A stretch of DNA of 64,000 nt, taken from contig JAWKUA010000016.1 of the NCBI GenBank assembly GCA_041398785.1, positions 62,001 through 126,000 on the forward strand. The letters are read 5' to 3'. Position numbers and translations under genes: made by a program. A model generated the notes under the pieces. The model searched no databases. It was not told the DNA's origin and was given only the letters and a program-made list of their open reading frames with translations. Below, one piece after another: positions 45,586 to 54,723 of this stretch. The stretch comes from Planctomycetaceae bacterium. Its GTDB lineage: Bacteria > Planctomycetota > Planctomycetia > Planctomycetales > Planctomycetaceae. Position 1 is the first letter of the stretch. Each line of letters begins with the position of its first letter.

Positions 45586-46371
45586 TCAAATTGCAGGAGG
45601 AACGCCCAGCGACTTGCCGCCGTCGATCGCGATCGCTGTGCCGGTGACCATTCGGGCCGAATCGTCAGTCAGATAGACAATCGCGTCCGCAACTTCTTCC
45701 GGCTGGATCATCCGATCCCAGGCTCGCGCCAAAGGACTGGCGTTTATGAGTTCGCGAACGACCTGCTGACGATTGTCGCGACCGTGAAAGTTCTCTTCGA
45801 TCATTTCTGTGTGTTCGACCGGTCCGGGACACACACAGTTGATGCGAATTCGGTCCTTTGAGTGACAGAGTGCCAGGCTGCGGGTCAGACCAACGACGGC
45901 CTGCTTGCTGATGGAATACAATGGGTCGTGTGCTCGCGGCAGCAGGCCTGCATTACTGGCGACGTTGATGATGCTGCCTCCTTCGGCCTGCTGCCTCATC
46001 ACCGAAATCGCCGCCTGGCAGCCAAAGAACACGGCTTTCAGGTTCACGTCAATCACGCTGTGCCAGTCGCCTTCGGTGATCTCTTCGATCTGTTTGACCA
46101 TGCCGACGCCCGCGTTGTTAACGAATACGTCCAGTCGTGTCGTCTGCTGGACCGCGAATTCGACCAGGCTGCCGATGTCGGTAACGCGTCTGACATCGCA
46201 GATCCGGAAATCGATGCCGGCCTTCGCAAACTCGGACTGCGTGGCATCGCTGAAGCCGAGATCCCCGACAACGACGTGCCGTCCCGGACCCGCGAACTTC
46301 AGCGCAGTCGCTTTGCCGATACCGCTGGCTGCTCCTGTGACGACGACCGTTTGCTGCAACGGGTGACTCAT
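45586..46371 (-). CDS. Short-chain dehydrogenase/reductase
   Basis: A 261-residue classical SDR. VVTGAASGIGKATALKF is the cofactor loop, DVFVNNAGVGMV the NNAG motif, INVASNAG holds the catalytic Ser, YSISKQA the Tyr/Lys pair, and CVCPGPVEH the PG loop. An Asp after the second strand (VVVGDLG) favours NAD(H). Substrates for this family range from sugars to fatty acyls, and context gives no further clue. It is convergent with the antiterminator gene; the 184-base gap between them has no gene. Confidence 0.9.
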   Translation of the reverse strand: MSHPLQQTVVVTGAASGIGKATALKFAGPGRHVVVGDLGFSDATQSEFAKAGIDFRICDVRRVTDIGSLVEFAVQQTTRLDVFVNNAGVGMVKQIEEITEGDWHSVIDVNLKAVFFGCQAAISVMRQQAEGGSIINVASNAGLLPRAHDPLYSISKQAVVGLTRSLALCHSKDRIRINCVCPGPVEHTEMIEENFHGRDNRQQVVRELINASPLARAWDRMIQPEEVADAIVYLTDDSARMVTGTAIAIDGGKSLGVPPAI

Positions 46372-46546
46372 GCTGATTTCTCCGCGGTTTCAGATTCCCG
46401 GAATTCATTGAATCCGATCGGACTCCCGTTTCGTTTTACGGGCGCGTCGATAAGATCCCGGCAGCGAGTGATAACGAAACAGACGCCCGTGAGCAGTGCT
46501 GTTCGGGAAAAACCCGTTGATCAACTTTCGGAACAGGACGGAACAG

Positions 46547-47587
46547 ATGAAGAAGCTGAGTTTTGCACTGCTGCTGGTATCGCTCCTGGCATTCGTTCCG
46601 GGCTGCGGATCTGAAGACACGAAGGATTCGGTCGCAGGCGCTGCCGCCCCGGCGCCGGCCGGCGATTCGGCGGAAGCAACCGCCAGCTTCGTCATGGCGG
46701 AACTGAAGGCCGGACGACCTGTGGTCCTTTGGAATTCGCTTCCGGAAAAGTATCAGAACGACGCCAATGAAATCGTCCGGACCTTCGCTCAGAAGATGGA
46801 TCCTCAGATCTGGACGCAGATTCACGGTATGCTCGCCTCAGTGAACACGCTGCTGCACGACAAACAGGAATTCATCATGAACCATCCTGGTGTGGCCAAT
46901 AGCCCGAACGGCGAATCCGCAAAAGCCGCAATTCCTGCCACGGCTGATTTGCTGCAGGCACTTCTGGACAGCGCCGGAGATCTTGAAAAACTGAAGACGT
47001 TCGATGGCGGCGAGTTTCTGGGTGGTCCCGGCACAAAGATCTCCCATGGCGTGGCCGGTCTGCTGGCGGCAATGCCCGCCGATGCGTCCGCCGCTGGACA
47101 GGTCAACCCGGCGCTGCTGATGCAGGACGTCAAAATTGAAACTGTCAGTGAGTCCGGAGACTCGGCCGTCCTGAAGCTGACAACATCCGATGGCAAGAGC
47201 AGCGAAGAAACATTCACCCGTGTCGACGGCAAGTGGCTGCCCGCTGAAATGGTCGCCAGATGGGATGAGAACATGAAAAACACGCGTGAGTCGCTGGCAC
47301 AGCTTCCCGAGAGCATCAATCAGATCCGAATGCCGGTGATGGTTGTGTCAGGAGTTCTTCCGGGGATGCTGGCTCAATTGCAATCCGCGGAAACGCAGGA
47401 AGAATTCAATGCGGCCGTCGAAAGTCTGCAGGGGCAGGCGATGGGAATCATGATGCAGAGCATGGGCGGCGGCGGTCCCGGTGCGTTTGGAGGGCCGCCG
47501 GCTGTGGATGCGGACTATTCGCCCGATCCGGAAGTTCCCGCCGTCGATCCTCCGTCTCCCGGTCCACCGCAGGAGCAGGAAAACTGA
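46547..47587 (+). CDS. Planctomycete lipoprotein of unknown function
   Basis: A 346-residue protein not assigned to a family. It starts MKKLSFALLLVSLLAFVPGC, a lipoprotein signal with cysteine at about residue 20. Next is an Ala/Pro-rich linker, then a helical domain (EATASFVMAELKAGRPVVLWNSLPEKYQ, repeated LLQALLDSAGDLEKL). A short beta region follows (DVKIETVSESGDSAVLKLTTSDGK), and a Gly-, Pro- and acidic-rich tail ends in PPSPGPPQEQEN. It is followed by tsaD after only three bases and probably co-transcribed with it. Confidence 0.8.
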   Translation: MKKLSFALLLVSLLAFVPGCGSEDTKDSVAGAAAPAPAGDSAEATASFVMAELKAGRPVVLWNSLPEKYQNDANEIVRTFAQKMDPQIWTQIHGMLASVNTLLHDKQEFIMNHPGVANSPNGESAKAAIPATADLLQALLDSAGDLEKLKTFDGGEFLGGPGTKISHGVAGLLAAMPADASAAGQVNPALLMQDVKIETVSESGDSAVLKLTTSDGKSSEETFTRVDGKWLPAEMVARWDENMKNTRESLAQLPESINQIRMPVMVVSGVLPGMLAQLQSAETQEEFNAAVESLQGQAMGIMMQSMGGGGPGAFGGPPAVDADYSPDPEVPAVDPPSPGPPQEQEN

Positions 47588-47590
47588 TCG

Positions 47591-48631
47591 ATGACCCGTC
47601 GACTGCTGCTGGCGATCGAATCGTCATGCGACGAAACCGCCGCGGCCGTTATCGATCAGGACCGCACCGTAGTATCCAGCATCGTGGCTTCTCAGCACGA
47701 ACTGCATCAGGATTTCGGCGGCGTGGTTCCGGAAATTGCTTCGCGTGCACACGTCAGGCGAATCCTTCCGGTCATCGAAGCGGCTATTCAGGAAGCAAAC
47801 TGCACCATCGCGGAGATTGCTGCGGTGGCGGTGACGTCAGAACCGGGGCTGGTGGGATCGTTGCTGGTCGGACTGACGGCGGCCAAGACACTGGCGATGA
47901 GCATCGACGTTCCACTGATCACTGTTGACCACATCGCCGCGCACATTTATGCCTGCGGAATGGGTCGACCAAACTCAGTGTTTCCCGCAGTCGGATTTGT
48001 GGTCAGTGGCGGGCATACAAACCTTTATGATTGCCGTTCGGCGACGGACTATCGCCTGATCGCCGGAACGACTGACGACGCCGCCGGTGAGGCATTCGAC
48101 AAGGTCGCCCGGATTCTGAATCTATCCTATCCAGGCGGGCCGGCAATTCAGAGGGCCGCTGAGTCTGGTGATCCGACGGCGTTTCAACTGCCGCGACCTA
48201 TGTTGAATTCCGAAACACTGGACTTCAGCTTCAGCGGACTGAAGACGGCAGTGTTGTACGCAGCCCGCGGAGTGCCGGGGCCGGGCCAGCTTCCGGACAC
48301 GCCGCCGGAACGCGTGGCCGATCTGGCCGCATCGTTTCAGCGGGCGGCTGTTGATGTCCTGACGCACAAGTGCCGTCGGGCCGTCAGACAACTGGGCTAT
48401 TCGAGGCTGTGTGTCGGTGGCGGAGTTGCGGCAAATCGACTGTTTCGACAACAACTGACGCGACAGTGTGAAGAGGACGATGTCAAACTTCTGATTGCGC
48501 CCATGGAACTCTGCACAGACAATGCCGCCATGGCTGCAATCGCATGGGAGTACTTCGAACAGGGGCATTTTGCAGACCTGAATGCCGACGTGCTGCCCGG
48601 ACTGGTTCGCCCGGGCCGTACCGGCGTCTGA
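47591..48631 (+). CDS. tsaD: tRNA threonylcarbamoyladenosine transferase TsaD
   Basis: The universal TsaD/Kae1/Gcp family enzyme, 346 residues, which transfers threonylcarbamoyl to A37 of tRNAs reading ANN codons. Motifs: LAIESSCDETAAAVI, SRAHVRRILPVI, VDHIAAHIYACG with the metal histidines, FVVSGGHTNLYD, DDAAGEAFDKVARIL, GGVAANRLFRQQL and the final CTDNAAMAAIAW. It functions with TsaB, TsaC and TsaE, none of which is nearby. Confidence 0.97.
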   Translation: MTRRLLLAIESSCDETAAAVIDQDRTVVSSIVASQHELHQDFGGVVPEIASRAHVRRILPVIEAAIQEANCTIAEIAAVAVTSEPGLVGSLLVGLTAAKTLAMSIDVPLITVDHIAAHIYACGMGRPNSVFPAVGFVVSGGHTNLYDCRSATDYRLIAGTTDDAAGEAFDKVARILNLSYPGGPAIQRAAESGDPTAFQLPRPMLNSETLDFSFSGLKTAVLYAARGVPGPGQLPDTPPERVADLAASFQRAAVDVLTHKCRRAVRQLGYSRLCVGGGVAANRLFRQQLTRQCEEDDVKLLIAPMELCTDNAAMAAIAWEYFEQGHFADLNADVLPGLVRPGRTGV

Positions 48632-48706
48632 GTCGCCGCAACCGGTCGCAGGCGGGGACCTGGCACTGGCTCGATTCGGCATGACCGGAATCTCGGCGAC
48701 GCCCGG

Positions 48707-49624
48707 TCACTTCCGCAACTCCAGCCGATGACGGATGCTTCCAAGGCACAACCGTCCAGGTGTCAGACCCAGTGCTGCGGCCGATTTTGGGACGAGACTG
48801 TGCGAGGTCATTCCCGGTACCGTGTTGATCTCCAGAAGCCAGGGAATGTTGCAGTCGTCAACCCGAAAGTCGGCGCGGGCGATGCCTTCGACTCCGCAGG
48901 CGTTGCAGGCTGTCAGTGTGATCGCGTCAAGTTGAGCCGGCAGATCGTCCGGGCTGATTCGATACTGCGTTCGGTCATCCGCGTACTTCGCCCGATAGTC
49001 GTACCACTGTTCGGCGACGACGATTTCGATGGCCGGAAATATGCGACCGTCGACGATTGGAACCGTGACTTCGCGGCCGGAAATGTACCGTTCGACCAGG
49101 CATTTCGAACCGAACTGGAAAGCCGTCCTTAGTGCGGCAGCCACGCCGGACAATTCCCGGACAATCGTAATGCCGACACTGGAACCCTGGCACGCCGGCT
49201 TGACGACGATCGGCAACCCGAATTCGACAATCCGAGCCTGAGTTTCAGAATCCCGATCTGCGTCGCTGACTACGAATCCCGGCGGGACACAAACTTCCGT
49301 CCCCGCAAGCCGTTCACGAGTCCGCGGCTTATCAAAAGTCAGCGCAGACGCTTCCGGTGAGCTTCCCACATAGGGGATCGAAGCGTTCAGCAGCGCTTGC
49401 TGCAGCACTCCGTCTTCACCGCCGGTTCCGTGAACAACCGGGAACGCGATGTCCCAGTCACGGAACGAAAGTCGGGAAATGTCGGTCGTCGCCGGGTCGG
49501 CTTCGGATACGAGACAACCTTCGCCGCGCAGCGCGTCCGCGACGCACTTTCCGCTGTCCAGGCTGACTTCGCGCTCGGGAGAGCAGCCACCGGCCAGCAC
49601 CAGAACCCGCAGCGCTGTTACCAC
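48707..49624 (-). CDS. ddl: D-alanine--D-alanine ligase
   Basis: A 305-residue ATP-grasp Ddl making the D-Ala-D-Ala dipeptide of peptidoglycan. It contains LAGGCSPEREVSLDSGKCVADAL, PVVHGTGGEDGVLQQAL, VVKPACQGSSVGITIV, LVERYISGREVTVPI, and the ending FRVDDCNIPWLLEINTVPGMTSHSLVPKSA with metal-binding residues. The start is GTG 49624, overlapping the murB stop by seven bases. With murC and murB upstream it forms a cell-wall operon, evidence that this planctomycete makes peptidoglycan precursors. Confidence 0.95.
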   Translation of the reverse strand: MVTALRVLVLAGGCSPEREVSLDSGKCVADALRGEGCLVSEADPATTDISRLSFRDWDIAFPVVHGTGGEDGVLQQALLNASIPYVGSSPEASALTFDKPRTRERLAGTEVCVPPGFVVSDADRDSETQARIVEFGLPIVVKPACQGSSVGITIVRELSGVAAALRTAFQFGSKCLVERYISGREVTVPIVDGRIFPAIEIVVAEQWYDYRAKYADDRTQYRISPDDLPAQLDAITLTACNACGVEGIARADFRVDDCNIPWLLEINTVPGMTSHSLVPKSAAALGLTPGRLCLGSIRHRLELRK

Positions 49625-50499
49625 GTCTGGATTTCCAGTTCCAGCTCGACGCCGAACTTGTCAAGAACGGCCGACTGGACTTTGGAAATCAACTGATGGA
49701 CCTGACTGGCCGTCGCGCCGTCTTCGGTGACGATGAAATTGGCGTGCCGGTCACTGATGCGAGCCGCGTCCACCGCAAGGCCCTTCAGACCACACTGTTC
49801 AATCAGGGCTCCGGCGCTCAGACCGCGGGGGTTGCGAAAAATGCAGCCGGCTGACTGATCGGTCAGCGGCTGTGTGGCGCGTTTCATGATCCAGTTCTTG
49901 CGCATTCGCTGCGTCAGGCTTTCGGTGTCATCCTCCCTGAGCTGAAAAGTGCCGGAGAGTATCAGCAGATCAATAACGCTGCTGCGACGGTACGAAAACG
50001 TGAGTTCGTCGCCACTGCGTTCGACGACTTCGCCCTCTGTGGTCAGTACGGAAATCGAACGTACCAGCTCGCCAATGTCGCCGTGCCGGCCGCCGGAGTT
50101 GCCTCGAAGCGCACCACCGATCGTTCCCGGGATGCCGACCAGATTCTCCATGCCAGCCAGTCCGGCGCGGATGGATTCCGAAACAACGTGCGAAAGCAGC
50201 GCGCCGCTTTCCGCCGTCAGCCGTGTTCCTTCAGTCGAAATGGCCGACAGCAGAGGTTCGACAATTCGGATCACCGCGCCCCGGACACCTTCGTCGGAAA
50301 CCAGCAGGTTGGATCCACTGCCCAGGACCCTGACAGGAATCTGGCTGGCACTGCAGCACCGGACAACGGCCAGCAACTCGTCGCGGCTGCGGGGGGACAG
50401 CACGTAATCGGCGGGGCCGCCGACTTTCAGCCACGTGTACTTAGCCAGCGGCACGTCACGCTGCAGAATGTCTTTGAAGTCTTCGAGTGAATTCGTCAT
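49618..50499 (-). CDS. murB: UDP-N-acetylenolpyruvoylglucosamine reductase MurB
   Basis: A 293-residue FAD enzyme giving UDP-MurNAc. It has TWLKVGGPADYVLSP, VLGSGSNLLVSDEGVRGAVI, GIPGTIGGALRGNSGGRHGDI and SAGCIFRNPRGLSAGALIEQCGLKG. The compact ending without the long YxxF insert is of type II MurB. The start at 50499 overlaps the end of murC by 44 bases and the end overlaps ddl, so translation is coupled through murC-murB-ddl. Confidence 0.95.
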   Translation of the reverse strand: MTNSLEDFKDILQRDVPLAKYTWLKVGGPADYVLSPRSRDELLAVVRCCSASQIPVRVLGSGSNLLVSDEGVRGAVIRIVEPLLSAISTEGTRLTAESGALLSHVVSESIRAGLAGMENLVGIPGTIGGALRGNSGGRHGDIGELVRSISVLTTEGEVVERSGDELTFSYRRSSVIDLLILSGTFQLREDDTESLTQRMRKNWIMKRATQPLTDQSAGCIFRNPRGLSAGALIEQCGLKGLAVDAARISDRHANFIVTEDGATASQVHQLISKVQSAVLDKFGVELELEIQTW

Positions 50500-51952
50500 G
50501 AATCAGATTTGTCCGACCGGCCCCCATCGTCAGAATGACGTCGCCGGGCCGACCGGAATCGTCTATTCTGGAGATGACCTGGTCAAGATTGGCGAGCAGG
50601 AATGCTCGTCCGCCGCGCTGATTGACGGCCCGTACCAGTTGGCCGCTCAGCCGACGGCACATTGCGCCCGACGGGTTTTCACGCGCTGCGAATACCGGCA
50701 GCAGCAGAGCTTCGTCCGCAGTGGTGAGTGTGCCTGCGAAATCGCTGAACAGAGCTTTCGTTCGTGACACCTGATGCGGTTCCAGCACCGCGACAATTCG
50801 ACGTCCGGGAAACGCTGTTCGGGCAGCCTGCAGCGTTGCGGCGACCTCGCGCGGGTGGTGAGCATAGTCATCGACCAGCGCCATCCCGCCGTACTGACCG
50901 CGGATTTCAAAACGGCGTCGAAGTCCCGGGAATTCTTCTACAGCAGTCCGGCATTGCGCAGCGCTGACTCCCAGCTCCGCACACATCGCGACGGCTGCCA
51001 GCACATTCCTCACGTTGTGATATCCAAACAGCCGGCTGTGGATCGTGGCAAAATCGACACCGCGCCGCCGAACACAGAAGCGAATCCCATCCGCGCTCAG
51101 GGAAACACGGTCGGCTGTCCAGTCCCCGGCACTGACCATGCCGTTAGTTGAAACTCCGAACGTCATCGCGAAGCGTGAGGCGGCAGCGACCGCGCGATGA
51201 GAACGCTCGCAGGCGGCGGAAACCAGCAGGATTCCGTCCGGAACACTTCGCCGCAGAAACTGCTGAAATGCGTCGTCTTCCAGGCATTCGTCGGGAAAGC
51301 AGTCGAAATGATCGCGGTCGATATTTGTCAGCAGAATGTGTGTCGGATTCAGGTGGCAAAACGATCGGGAGAACTCGCAGCTCTCGATGACGGCCATCGG
51401 TCCGCTGCCAAGACTTCCTCCCGCCTGCATTCCGGCAGGCTCTGCACCAATAAAGTATCCCAGGGCCCGGTCCGCTCGGCCCAGAATCCAGCTTACGAGC
51501 GCCGTTGTTGTGCTTTTCCCGTGCGTTCCCGCCACACAAATCTGCTGCCGGTTGTGGAAGACTTCGTCCAGTGCTTCCTGCAGCGTCAGACACCGTGTTC
51601 CCTGCTGCGTCAGTTGACGAACGACATCTGACGCTGCCGGTACCGCCGGTGAACGTACGGCAATATCAAACGCTCCGTGAGACCGAATGCTGTGCTCGGC
51701 AATCCACGTCACCGGCAGCCGGAGACCTGACTCGTTTCCCCCCGGAGTTTCACCGTTCGCAACGACCAACGCCGACGTCCCGGAACCACGGTGAACAAGC
51801 GCCGCATCCGCACCAAAGATCTCGTGTCCGGCCTCAGACAGGATCGGAGCCAGCGACTTCATTCCCGTTCCACAGGCACCGAGCAACAGACAGCGATGCC
51901 GGCCGTCAGACAGCTTTTTCGTGTAGACTTCGGGATTCATTGACTCCGGCAT
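50456..51952 (-). CDS. murC: UDP-N-acetylmuramate--L-alanine ligase MurC
   Basis: A 498-residue Mur ligase adding L-Ala to UDP-MurNAc. The N-terminal dinucleotide fold (CLLLGACGTGMKSLAPILSEAGHEIFGAD) recognises the UDP part. AGTHGKSTTTALVSWIL is the ATP loop. FCHLNPTHILLTNIDRDHFDCF and LFGYHNVRNVLAAVA are in the central domain, and ALVDDYAHHPREVAATL starts the C-terminal domain. It is first of the operon murC-murB-ddl. A divergent response regulator gene lies about 210 bases upstream. Confidence 0.95.
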   Translation of the reverse strand: MPESMNPEVYTKKLSDGRHRCLLLGACGTGMKSLAPILSEAGHEIFGADAALVHRGSGTSALVVANGETPGGNESGLRLPVTWIAEHSIRSHGAFDIAVRSPAVPAASDVVRQLTQQGTRCLTLQEALDEVFHNRQQICVAGTHGKSTTTALVSWILGRADRALGYFIGAEPAGMQAGGSLGSGPMAVIESCEFSRSFCHLNPTHILLTNIDRDHFDCFPDECLEDDAFQQFLRRSVPDGILLVSAACERSHRAVAAASRFAMTFGVSTNGMVSAGDWTADRVSLSADGIRFCVRRRGVDFATIHSRLFGYHNVRNVLAAVAMCAELGVSAAQCRTAVEEFPGLRRRFEIRGQYGGMALVDDYAHHPREVAATLQAARTAFPGRRIVAVLEPHQVSRTKALFSDFAGTLTTADEALLLPVFAARENPSGAMCRRLSGQLVRAVNQRGGRAFLLANLDQVISRIDDSGRPGDVILTMGAGRTNLIHDEFTRRLQRHSAA

Positions 51953-52161
51953 CCTGCCATGTCCGTTCGGCCAGCAGCAAGCTGCCGCTGCCCGACGGTA
52001 TAGCTCAGAGCTGCCTTTGCTGCAACATCACCCCGCGGCAGTCCTCGGGGTTGAATATGCGGTCCGCGCGGACATAATCAGGCGATTCCTGTGAGATCTG
52101 AACGCACCTCCAGCGGAATTCGCGGTGCGTTTGTCCCAATTTGCGAATTCCGGAGCCCGTC

Positions 52162-52857
52162 ATGACAAACGCAACGCTTGGTGAATTCGAGACTACGGTA
52201 TCCGGCACGAAATCGGTGTCCGGCCTGCGGAAGGTTTACGCCATCGACGACGACACGCAGTTGCTGGATCTGGTAACGATGCAGTTGGAACCGGAAGGGT
52301 TTGACGTGCGCTGCTATGCTCGGCCGACCGATTTTCTGGCGGACTTGCCGCATCTGGAACCGGGAGTTGTGGTGACCGACCAATGCATGCCGGCCGTCAC
52401 CGGACTTGCGATTCAAAAGGCGCTTCAGGGCCGAACGCCGCAGCTTCCGATGATTCTGATTTCCGGAATCCCGTCTACCAGAGTCTCTGTTCAGGCCATG
52501 CGTCAGGGAGCCATCACTGTTCTTGACAAGCCCTACGATAAGGCAGAACTGATTGATTCGATCCACGAGGCACTGAACGTACTGCAGCATGCGATGGAGA
52601 AGTCGGATTCGCTGCCGCCGGTTCTTCCGAACGGTGGTCGCTACCTGGACCGATTGTCCCGCCGCGAACGGGAGGTCATCGATCTGGTGTATGACGGAGC
52701 CACGAACAAATCCGCCGGTATTCAGCTGGCGATCAGCATCAAGACCGTCGAGAAACACCGCAGCAAGGCCATGAAAAAGCTGGAAGTGAACAGCCTTGCG
52801 GAACTGATTCGGCTCATCGAACGTGAACGCGGCGAGGGCTCAGGGGGCGGCCGGTAA
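52162..52857 (+). CDS. FixJ/NarL-type two-component response regulator
   Basis: A 231-residue regulator with a receiver domain (VYAIDDDTQLLDLV acidic pocket, phosphoacceptor Asp in VVVTDQCMPAVTG, Thr/Ser in LISGIP, Lys in VLDKPYDK) and a LuxR-type helix-turn-helix (LSRREREVIDLVYDGATNKSAGIQLAISIKTVEKHRSKAM). The ATG at 52162 has CGGAG six bases upstream. No histidine kinase gene adjoins it, so its input is unknown. Confidence 0.92.
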   Translation: MTNATLGEFETTVSGTKSVSGLRKVYAIDDDTQLLDLVTMQLEPEGFDVRCYARPTDFLADLPHLEPGVVVTDQCMPAVTGLAIQKALQGRTPQLPMILISGIPSTRVSVQAMRQGAITVLDKPYDKAELIDSIHEALNVLQHAMEKSDSLPPVLPNGGRYLDRLSRREREVIDLVYDGATNKSAGIQLAISIKTVEKHRSKAMKKLEVNSLAELIRLIERERGEGSGGGR

Positions 52858-52908
52858 AACGCTCTGCGGCGGTGAAGATCCACGCCGGGCTCGGAGTGCG
52901 GCCCGAAT

Positions 52909-53655
52909 CTACATGATTCGAAACAGTTCGCTTCTGGGTGCCTCGGCTGAAACTTCGATCGTTTCCGACCGTGTGGGGTGCGGAAACGCAAGCCGTTCGG
53001 CATGCAGCGCGATTTGTCGCACTGGCCGTGAGGCATTTCGCCGTGATCTGCGCTGGGGTCCGTAGCGTTCGTCGCCAACAATCGGCAATCCGACAGACGC
53101 CAGTTGCACTCGAATCTGGTGACTGCGTCCCGTGACCGGTTCGACCTGCAGCAGGTTGCGTTCTCTTCCGCATTCCATCAGCCGATATTTCAGAACCGCG
53201 GCTTTTGCACCGGGAGTGGATTCCGGCACGCAGCGAACGCGATTGGTCGCGCGGTCTTTCAAAAGCCAGCTGCTCAGCGTCCCCTGATTCTCAGGTGGCT
53301 TGCCGTAAACGGCGGCGACGTAGGTCTTGCGGACGGTACCGGTCCGGAATGCTTCCGACAGACGTGCAGCAGCCTTGCTGGTGCGGGCAAAGAGCAGGAC
53401 TCCGGAGACCGGGCGGTCGAGCCGGTGAACGACGCCGACAAACACATTGCCCGGTTTGTGGTACCGGGCTCTCAGGTATTCGCGAGCGGCGTCGACCATG
53501 CTGACATCGCCCGACTGATCTCCCATGGTGAGCGTACCGGCAGGTTTCATCACCACCAGGCAGTGGTTGTCTTCAAACAGCACGGCTGGAAAGTCAGAAG
53601 TCACCGGTGTTTGCGCGCTGATCGGGGATTCGGTGCCGTTTTCGCCCGGAATCAC
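52909..53655 (-). CDS. RluA-family RNA pseudouridine synthase
   Basis: Roughly 248 residues with the RluA catalytic motif GVVHRLDRPVSGVLLFAR (catalytic Asp in HRLD), RKTYVAAVYG and a final GRSHQIRVQLASVGLPIVGDERYG. It isomerises uridine in rRNA or tRNA. No S4 domain is visible. The start is uncertain: GTG 53655 overlaps the preceding stop as GTGA and is preferred, and GTG 53604 is an alternative. Coupling to the J-like/MshEN gene upstream is positional only. Confidence 0.88.
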   Translation of the reverse strand: MIPGENGTESPISAQTPVTSDFPAVLFEDNHCLVVMKPAGTLTMGDQSGDVSMVDAAREYLRARYHKPGNVFVGVVHRLDRPVSGVLLFARTSKAAARLSEAFRTGTVRKTYVAAVYGKPPENQGTLSSWLLKDRATNRVRCVPESTPGAKAAVLKYRLMECGRERNLLQVEPVTGRSHQIRVQLASVGLPIVGDERYGPQRRSRRNASRPVRQIALHAERLAFPHPTRSETIEVSAEAPRSELFRIM

Positions 53656-54677
53656 TTCCAGTACGTCAGCTTCAGGATTCCGGCAACGGCAGCTCCAATC
53701 ACCAGCGACCCTGCAATCTGACCGAACCCGGGAGGAACGAAGTCGTTCAGAACGTAAAACAGGCCGTTGGTCCCGATGACGGCCCAGCAAATCGCAATCA
53801 GGCTGATCGCTCTTCGCTGAGATTTTTCTTCATCGGAAAGGGGAGCGGACTTGCCCTGTGGCCTGGCCTTCTTTTCGGGCTTCGGCTTTTCGGTCTTGCT
53901 GCCACGTGCTTTGCCTGTGGCTTTTGGCGCGGCCTCCGGTGCGGCCTCGTCTCTCATGCCAGCCGCATAATACTTTGCGATTGCCTGATTGATGGTCCGC
54001 GGAATTGCCAGCACGCCGCGCATCGGCATGCCGAAGCGAATCCGAACTTCATCTTCAAGTTCCGGGCCGGGCTGATCGACACAGGCCACCAGCAGCTTTC
54101 CCCGATCTTCGAACAGCGGCAGACAGGAATGGCGTTTGACGACGTGTCGCGGCAGTCGGTCGAGAACATCGTCTTCCGGAAGCATGTCGTCCAGGTCGAT
54201 GAACGACATCCGCAGTTCGGCGGCCAGAGCCCGGGTCGCATCTTCCGGCTCGGCAAGCTTCATCTGAATCACAGCGTCACGGTGCGTCAGGCCGCGAGCA
54301 TCAGCAAAGTGTTCAATCTCGCTGACCTGAGAACGCTTAATGACATTCCTGGCAACCAGATACTGCAGTACGGTATCCGCTGATTCGTCCGTATCACCGG
54401 TGAACTCGCGCCCCAGGCTTTCGTCGTACTCGTGCTTGGCGTCCGGATCTGTCAGGCACAGCATCGCCTTGGCGAGTTCATTCAGCAGTTCCTGAGACCG
54501 CTTCAGATACTGTCCCGTAGCGTACTTGCGAACGTGAGCGTTCAGCTTGCGGTAATTTTCACGGATTTTCTCGACGCTGTCTTCGAACTGAACCAGCCGA
54601 AGAATGGTGTAGTGATCCGGAGGACGTTCGCCCTCCGGAATCCCCAGCCATTCTTTGTAGACATCGATATCAGACAC
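53652..54677 (-). CDS. J-like and MshEN-domain membrane protein
   Basis: A 341-residue protein without a named family. The N-terminus (VYKEWLGIPEGERPPDHYTIL, then helices through NELAKAMLCLTDPDAKHEYD) resembles a J domain, but the HPD loop is not seen as such. The middle (ARNVIKRSQVSEIEHFADARGLTHRDAV through DDVLDRLPRHVVKRHSCLPLFEDRGKLLVACVDQP) resembles the GspE N-terminal/MshEN nucleotide-binding domain. A Lys/Ala/Pro linker and two membrane segments end the protein. GTG 54677 has GGGAGA six bases upstream. It lies 46 bases behind a Hsp70 gene on the same strand, so it may be its cochaperone-like partner at the membrane. Confidence 0.75.
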   Translation of the reverse strand: MSDIDVYKEWLGIPEGERPPDHYTILRLVQFEDSVEKIRENYRKLNAHVRKYATGQYLKRSQELLNELAKAMLCLTDPDAKHEYDESLGREFTGDTDESADTVLQYLVARNVIKRSQVSEIEHFADARGLTHRDAVIQMKLAEPEDATRALAAELRMSFIDLDDMLPEDDVLDRLPRHVVKRHSCLPLFEDRGKLLVACVDQPGPELEDEVRIRFGMPMRGVLAIPRTINQAIAKYYAAGMRDEAAPEAAPKATGKARGSKTEKPKPEKKARPQGKSAPLSDEEKSQRRAISLIAICWAVIGTNGLFYVLNDFVPPGFGQIAGSLVIGAAVAGILKLTYWK

Positions 54678-54723
54678 ACGCTTCTCCCGAATCACTGTGA
54701 GTTCACAAGGTGTTCGCGTGAAT

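Noticed and set aside
51990..52040. GGTATAGCTCAG-like sequence resembling the D-arm of a tRNA
   Set aside because: No matching anticodon arm, T-loop (GTTCRANNC) or acceptor stem could be formed around it.
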